Shown: piece after piece, positions 7,130 to 10,007 of the stretch
Position numbering within the stretch: the first letter of the stretch is position 1
Layout: each line of letters starts with the position of its first letter
From: JBNJDJ01 sp051744845
Lineage (GTDB): Bacteria; Bacillota; Clostridia; Peptostreptococcales; Acidaminobacteraceae
DNA: 10,007 nt
NCBI GenBank assembly: GCA_051744845.1
Contig: JBNJDJ010000067.1
Location: 1-10,007 of the forward strand
Reading direction: 5' to 3'
Notes under the pieces: generated by a model
What the model was told of the DNA's origin: nothing
Databases searched by the model: none
What the model saw: only the letters and a program-made list of their open reading frames with translations
Program-made: the position numbers and the translations under genes

Positions 7130-7440
7130 ACAATCTAATTTGAGTTTCCACAAAATTACGAAGCTATTTCTAAAAAAATTGATATATGATCTTTAAATAG
7201 ACTTATATGTTGTAACTTATTATATTCAAATTTTCCAATAAATATTTAATTTCTAGACTCTTTATTAAATTATAGAAATCAATATCTTAATTAATTCCTA
7301 AAAAAATTTCGAAAGAATTATTAGAAGAATCACCTTCAACGGAGATAAATTCTGGTTCTATTGAAAAAATTCTTTTAATTTTTTTCAAAATACTTTTTCT
7401 ATTTTTTATTAAAATGTTACTATTATGATTAACTTAATTT
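7130..7440 (-). other. Stretch without an intact gene; possible decayed coding sequence
   Basis: No complete gene fits here. On the minus strand a frame open from about 7430 to 7300 reads like protein (it includes SIEPEFISVEGDSSN and FEIFLGIN) but has no ATG, GTG or TTG start and ends in TAA. The same frame resumes with DIDFYNLIKSLEIKYLLEN. A shift into another frame then gives KLQHISLFKDHISIFLEIAS before a stop. This mosaic suggests the remains of a gene broken by stops and a frameshift. I do not recognise the family, and no terminator or RNA is evident. AT-rich DNA can produce lysine/isoleucine-rich frames by chance, so confidence is low. Confidence 0.3.
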
Positions 7441-7443
7441 TTA

Positions 7444-8016
7444 TTATATTCTTTTAGTATTTAAAATTTCATTTGCTATATCAATCATCTTTTTTGATTG
7501 ATTCATACTTTCATTTCTTATTTTTTTGTATGCTTCATTTTCACTAATATCTAAATCTTTCATTAGCTTTACTTTAGCTTTATTAATAATTTTTTTAGTT
7601 TTAATTTCAAATTCTAAATCTAGTATTTTAGATTCTAAATTTCCTATACGTTTCATATTCTTTAAAGCAAAATCCACCTTTTGATACAAAGAACTAGATC
7701 TTATAGGTTTTAAAATATAGGCATATATCTTCATATTTTCAATATTTTTTTCAAAAGTTGAATCTATTCTATCGATGATGAAAATAACATTTGATAATTT
7801 ATCTTTTTCAATAATCTTACCAACTTTATATGAATGCATACCTGGCAACTTAGCATCTATTAAAACTAAATCAGGTAAAAAACTTCTAACTAATCTTAAT
7901 GTATTACTACTATTTGTACTTTGATAGGTAATATATCCTTTTTTAGACAATAATTTACATATTTTTATTCTAGATTTTTTATTAAAATGAGCTACTAAGA
8001 TACTTTTTGGTTTCAT
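7444..8016 (-). CDS. ANTAR-domain response regulator with degenerate receiver
   Basis: This encodes 190 residues from ATG 8016. A GTG three codons upstream (8025) lies inside the SD AAAGGTG (8023-8030), so the ATG is preferred. Residues about 4-115 form a CheY-like receiver. The phospho-acceptor Asp (D54 in PDLVLIDAKLPGM) and the Lys of ILKP (K103) are kept. The metal-binding acidic pair is replaced (ILVAHFN instead of a DD/DE pair), and the usual Thr/Ser after strand 4 is missing (VIFIIDRID). Residues about 125-187 are an ANTAR RNA-binding domain: KAKVKLMKDLDISENEAYKKI, with the typical two-helix plus third-helix layout. ANTAR proteins bind paired hexaloop hairpins in nascent RNA and prevent termination, commonly of nitrogen genes. 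The gene lies 22 bases after the end of a glnA remnant. Loss of the acidic pair suggests phosphorylation-independent control, as in AmiR. Confidence 0.88.
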   Translation of the reverse strand: MKPKSILVAHFNKKSRIKICKLLSKKGYITYQSTNSSNTLRLVRSFLPDLVLIDAKLPGMHSYKVGKIIEKDKLSNVIFIIDRIDSTFEKNIENMKIYAYILKPIRSSSLYQKVDFALKNMKRIGNLESKILDLEFEIKTKKIINKAKVKLMKDLDISENEAYKKIRNESMNQSKKMIDIANEILNTKRI

Positions 8017-8022
8017 TAATAT

Positions 8023-8030
8023 CACCTTTG
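8023..8030 (-). promoter_or_regulatory. Shine-Dalgarno that fixes the ANTAR gene start at 8016
   Basis: CAAAGGTG on the minus strand overlaps the alternative GTG start (8025) and stands about 6 bases before ATG 8016, favouring the ATG. Confidence 0.7.
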
Positions 8031-8038
8031 CTAAATTT

Positions 8039-8715
8039 TTAAAATTTTCTTAAATATGTTTTTAATTCCCACTCGGATACAGCTTTAGAATAATCTCTCC
8101 ATTCTTTTAATCCAGCTTCCATTAGTTTTTCAGTAACATGCTTTCCTAAAGCTTTTTTTATAACAGAATCTTTTTTTAAATACATTATAGCTTGATTTAA
8201 ATTTTCAGGTAAACTTTCAATTTTAAGTGACTTTATTTCTTCTTTTGTTAAATCATATACATTTTTATCAACTGCTTTTGAAGGTTTCATATCCTTTTTA
8301 ATACCATCAAGCCCAGTTTTTAAAATAGAAGCTAATGCTAAGTATGGATTAGCTGATGGATCTGGATTTCTTAATTCAATACGTATTGATTGTCTTTTTT
8401 TAGCTAGTATACGTATTAACGGACATTTATTAAAAGTTGACCTAGCAATCGTTACTAGTTTTTCATAGCCTGGTTTCAATCCTTTGCATAAATTCACTGT
8501 CAGATTGGTCACAACTACTAGATCTTTAGCATATATAGTAACACCAGTTATAAATTGATAAGCAGTTTTTAAAAACTTAATATTATTTTTTGAATTAAAA
8601 AAACATTATTATTATTATTTGATTTAGCTAACGACATATTAATATGCATTTCTAAACTATTAATGTCGCATTTTGTTTTTGGTATATGTCAATTGCTACT
8701 GAAAATCCATAATTA
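8039..8715 (-). pseudogene. glnA: Type I glutamine synthetase, decayed remnant (C-terminal half)
   Basis: The 3' part is open from a GTG at 8512 to TAA at 8039 (157 aa) and aligns clearly with the end of GS-I: TVN..K.L.PGYE, PLIRI, IRIELRNPDPSANPYLALA, and a normal C-terminus EW..Y...V..WE...YL. The same frame continues upstream to about 8602 (KFLKTAYQFITGV). Then, across a run of seven A/T bases at 8597-8603, homology moves to another frame (NSLEMHINMSLAKS), matching the GS motif GSGMH..MSL. A further shift near 8680 leads to a short stretch reading GFSVAID. Nothing recognisable remains of the first 220 or so residues of a normal 440-residue enzyme. Conserved residues have changed: LTNPTVNSYKRL is VTNLTVNLCKGL, GYEAP is GYEKL, NRSPLIRIP is NKCPLIRIL. 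It cannot make an active synthetase. Assembly error is unlikely to explain both the truncation and the substitutions. Confidence 0.9.
8605..8619. repeat. Trinucleotide repeat (ATT)5, poly-Asn in the glnA remnant
   Basis: Five tandem ATT units (AAT on the minus strand) encode Asn residues in the loop after the MSL motif of the glnA remnant. They adjoin the homopolymer where the frame breaks. Slippage at both short repeats is a likely route of decay. Confidence 0.85.
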
Positions 8716-8771
8716 CTTTTTTAAATTCTTTTTAAAAAAGAAAAAATTTAATTTATTAAGAAAAAAGACGG

Positions 8772-8800
8772 ATTATAATTTAAATACTAAATAAAGTAAA
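8772..8800 (-). promoter_or_regulatory. Candidate promoter upstream of the glnA remnant
   Basis: On the minus strand, -35 TTTACT (8800-8795), a 17-base spacer and a perfect -10 TATAAT (8777-8772) are visible. It would transcribe through the glnA remnant into the ANTAR gene. The -35 matches the consensus at four of six positions. Confidence 0.45.
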
Positions 8801-8853
8801 ATAGTATTTATAATAATAAAGTATGTATTAGTCTAACTACTTTTTTAATATAG

Positions 8854-8895
8854 TAAAATAAAAAAGCTTAATAAATTAATTGAAATCTATTAAGC
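8854..8895 (-). terminator. Rho-independent terminator of the DUF2089/SHOCT operon
   Basis: GCTTAATA (8866-8873) and TATTAAGC (8888-8895) form a perfect 8-bp stem with a 14-base loop. On the minus strand it is followed by TTTTTTATTTTA. It lies 23 bases after the stop of the gene ending at 8918. Confidence 0.85.
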
Positions 8896-8917
8896 AAATA
8901 ATTTTTCTATTAATTTT

Positions 8918-9307
8918 TTATTCTATAAATATAATTACCTTTGTTTTCCCACCATCTGCCTCAATATTTAAAATTTCTCCTTCTAACTCTTGATCTATTG
9001 CTTCTAGAATTGTTTCAATTTGTTGGCCTGATATTTCTACTCCTTGAACACCAGAATTAATGCTTTGAGCAAAAGATAATCCTGCTTTAACAAGTTTAAT
9101 TGGAATATTCATATTCACTTTTGTATCGTCATTTTCTTCATAAACTCTAATTTTTAAATATTTTTTTGAATAACTTTTACTCATCTCAACTGGTTTAGTT
9201 TCTTCACCGCTATCATCATCAATTGCTTCTAATAAATCCGATGCTTCTTCACTTGTTATTTTACCTTCTTCTAACATTTTTAAAATTTTAATTCTTTCCT
9301 CAGACAT
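8918..9307 (-). CDS. SHOCT-like domain protein (DUF2089-associated)
   Basis: This encodes 129 residues. Residues 2-28 (ERIKILKMLEEGKITSEEA..LL) are a SHOCT-like helical hairpin of the kind found at the N-terminus of YvlB/LiaX-type proteins and after DUF2089. A short acidic linker follows (DDDSGEE). Residues about 48-129 form an alpha/beta domain: strand YLKIRVYEE, NMNIPIKLVKAGLSFAQSI, helix QQIETILEAIDQ and final strands EILNIEADGG and TKVIIFIE. There is no membrane segment or signal peptide. The SD AGGAGGT (9315-9321) contains the TAG stop of the upstream DUF2089 gene, so translation is probably coupled. It is the last gene of the operon and ends at a hairpin terminator. The second half resembles the 98-residue protein at 9686-9982. 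SHOCT segments are thought to mediate oligomerisation; the exact role is unknown. Confidence 0.85.
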   Translation of the reverse strand: MSEERIKILKMLEEGKITSEEASDLLEAIDDDSGEETKPVEMSKSYSKKYLKIRVYEENDDTKVNMNIPIKLVKAGLSFAQSINSGVQGVEISGQQIETILEAIDQELEGEILNIEADGGKTKVIIFIE

Positions 9308-9319
9308 TTTAATTACCTC

Positions 9320-9676
9320 CTATTTTAATAATTTTACTGCCTCTTCAGGAGCTATTTCTCCTTTACTAATTTGATCTAAAATTTTTGCTTTATCAACTTT
9401 AGGCTTTTTGTCTTTAAAACCTAGTGCTTTTTTTACTTCTTTCAACTTATTTTTTACAGTAGGATAAGAAATCCCTAGCTCCTGTTCAATATTTTTAATA
9501 TTTCCATCATTTTTTATAAATATTAAAGCAAAATATTTTTGTTGATCAGTTAATTTTTCAAAACTAGACATTTTAAATTTTCCACTTATTTTAGTCTGAC
9601 AATTAAAACAAGTTATTTCTGTTACTGTTAATTCATTGCTACATACTGGACAACTTCCTAAAAGATCATTTTTCAT
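9320..9676 (-). CDS. DUF2089 family zinc-ribbon/HTH protein
   Basis: This encodes 118 residues. A zinc ribbon is formed by C9-x2-C12 and C23-x2-C26 (CPVC, CFNC). Residues about 40-90 are a helix-turn-helix resembling sigma-70 region 4 or LuxR-type domains (LTDQQKYFALIFIKNDGN, then IEQELGISYPTVKNKLKEVK). The C-terminus KILDQISKGEIAPEEAVKLL is a SHOCT-like hairpin matching the N-terminus of the downstream gene's product. This is the standard DUF2089 architecture, considered a DNA-binding regulator. The SD AGGAGGG (9681-9687) includes the TAG stop of the preceding gene, and the gene's own TAG is within the next gene's SD. The three genes are therefore translationally linked. It probably controls this operon together with its SHOCT partner; the signal is not visible. 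Confidence 0.9.
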   Translation of the reverse strand: MKNDLLGSCPVCSNELTVTEITCFNCQTKISGKFKMSSFEKLTDQQKYFALIFIKNDGNIKNIEQELGISYPTVKNKLKEVKKALGFKDKKPKVDKAKILDQISKGEIAPEEAVKLLK

Positions 9677-9685
9677 ATGTCCCTC

Positions 9686-9982
9686 CTAAACTAGTTTAAT
9701 TAATACTAAAGCGTCATTAGAATCAACTTCTACTAAAGTACATGGATCGCAAGTTTTTAATACATCTAAAAACAATTTAATTTCCTTTATATCAAAATCT
9801 ATATTTTTTAGATAATTTAAAGATTTATCTTTTTTATCTTTTATTTGTTTTTGATTATTCCATTTATTGTTAAATTTAATAAATATTGGAAGTATCATTT
9901 TAATTAATCCAATTGGAATACTCGGTAGCCAGGTAATATTTACATCTTCAGTTTTAATATAAATCTTAATTTTTCTTCCCAT
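9686..9982 (-). CDS. Hypothetical protein of the DUF2089/SHOCT operon
   Basis: This encodes 98 residues. I do not recognise a named family. Its layout parallels the second half of the SHOCT-like protein at 8918-9307: strand KIKIYIKTEDVNI, then IPIGLIKMILPIF (compare IPIKLVKAGLSFA), a charged linker, helix IKEIKLFLDVLK (compare QQIETILEAID), and final strands TLVEVDSND and ALVLIKLV. It may be a paralogue that lacks the SHOCT hairpin. The IPIGLIKMILPIFI stretch is hydrophobic but short for a membrane segment. It is the first gene of the operon inside the window. The ATG has no clear Shine-Dalgarno (upstream ATTAAATACAA) and an in-frame stop lies just before it, so translation may be weak, or the promoter may be very close, at the window edge. 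Confidence 0.7.
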   Translation of the reverse strand: MGRKIKIYIKTEDVNITWLPSIPIGLIKMILPIFIKFNNKWNNQKQIKDKKDKSLNYLKNIDFDIKEIKLFLDVLKTCDPCTLVEVDSNDALVLIKLV

Positions 9983-10007
9983 TTGTATTTAATACTAAAA
10001 AAATGAA

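Noticed and set aside
8017..8025. GTG start of the ANTAR protein at 8025
   Set aside because: The GTG is part of the Shine-Dalgarno for ATG 8016.
8039..8512. The 157-codon frame as a genuine short glutamine synthetase-like protein
   Set aside because: GS homology continues upstream of the GTG in the same frame and then in shifted frames, and conserved active-site residues are altered. It is the open tail of a pseudogene, not a gene with its own start.
1..10007. CRISPR array, tRNA, rRNA, transposase or att sites
   Set aside because: No regularly spaced repeats, cloverleaf sequence, rRNA motifs or transposase/integrase motifs were seen on either strand.

Overview
The window is about 10 kb of very AT-rich DNA (visibly around a quarter G+C) from a Gram-positive-type bacterium. 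All supported genes lie on the minus strand, so transcription runs from high to low coordinates. Strong AGGAGG-type Shine-Dalgarno sites, a ykkC-class riboswitch, Rho-independent terminators with U-tracts and a DUF2089/SHOCT operon all suggest a low-GC Bacillota, perhaps an anaerobe of the Halanaerobiales/Clostridia type. The exact taxon cannot be fixed from the sequence alone.

Layout in transcription order: (1) 9982-8918 is a tight three-gene operon: a 98-aa protein, a zinc-ribbon/HTH DUF2089 regulator, and a SHOCT-like protein, closed by a hairpin terminator. The first and third proteins look like paralogues. (2) About 8715-8039 is a decayed type I glutamine synthetase gene (glnA). It has lost its N-terminal half, carries at least two frameshifts and has altered active-site residues. 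It is followed closely by an intact ANTAR-type regulator with a degenerate receiver (8016-7444). (3) 7440-7130 has no intact gene, only broken coding-like stretches. (4) 7126-6166 is the clearest regulatory unit: a promoter, a ykkC-class (most likely guanidine-I) riboswitch with an overlapping terminator, and a standalone B3/4 tRNA-editing-type domain gene. (5) 5970-3643 encodes a membrane Cache-HAMP-GGDEF-EAL protein that should degrade cyclic-di-GMP, with its own terminator. (6) 3472-228 is a WYL-domain regulator followed by a 731-aa coiled-coil protein ending in a DUF2325 domain. Both have candidate extended -10 promoters with inverted repeats next to them. (7) The left edge holds the start of a small conserved-looking protein cut by the window.

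The two most interesting units are the riboswitch-controlled B3/4 gene and the WYL + DUF2325 pair. The first suggests a link between guanidine sensing and clearance of tRNA mischarged with a guanidino-type amino-acid analogue. The second has the look of a regulated accessory or stress/defence module of unknown function. The glnA-ANTAR locus appears to be decaying, with the regulator outliving the enzyme gene beside it.
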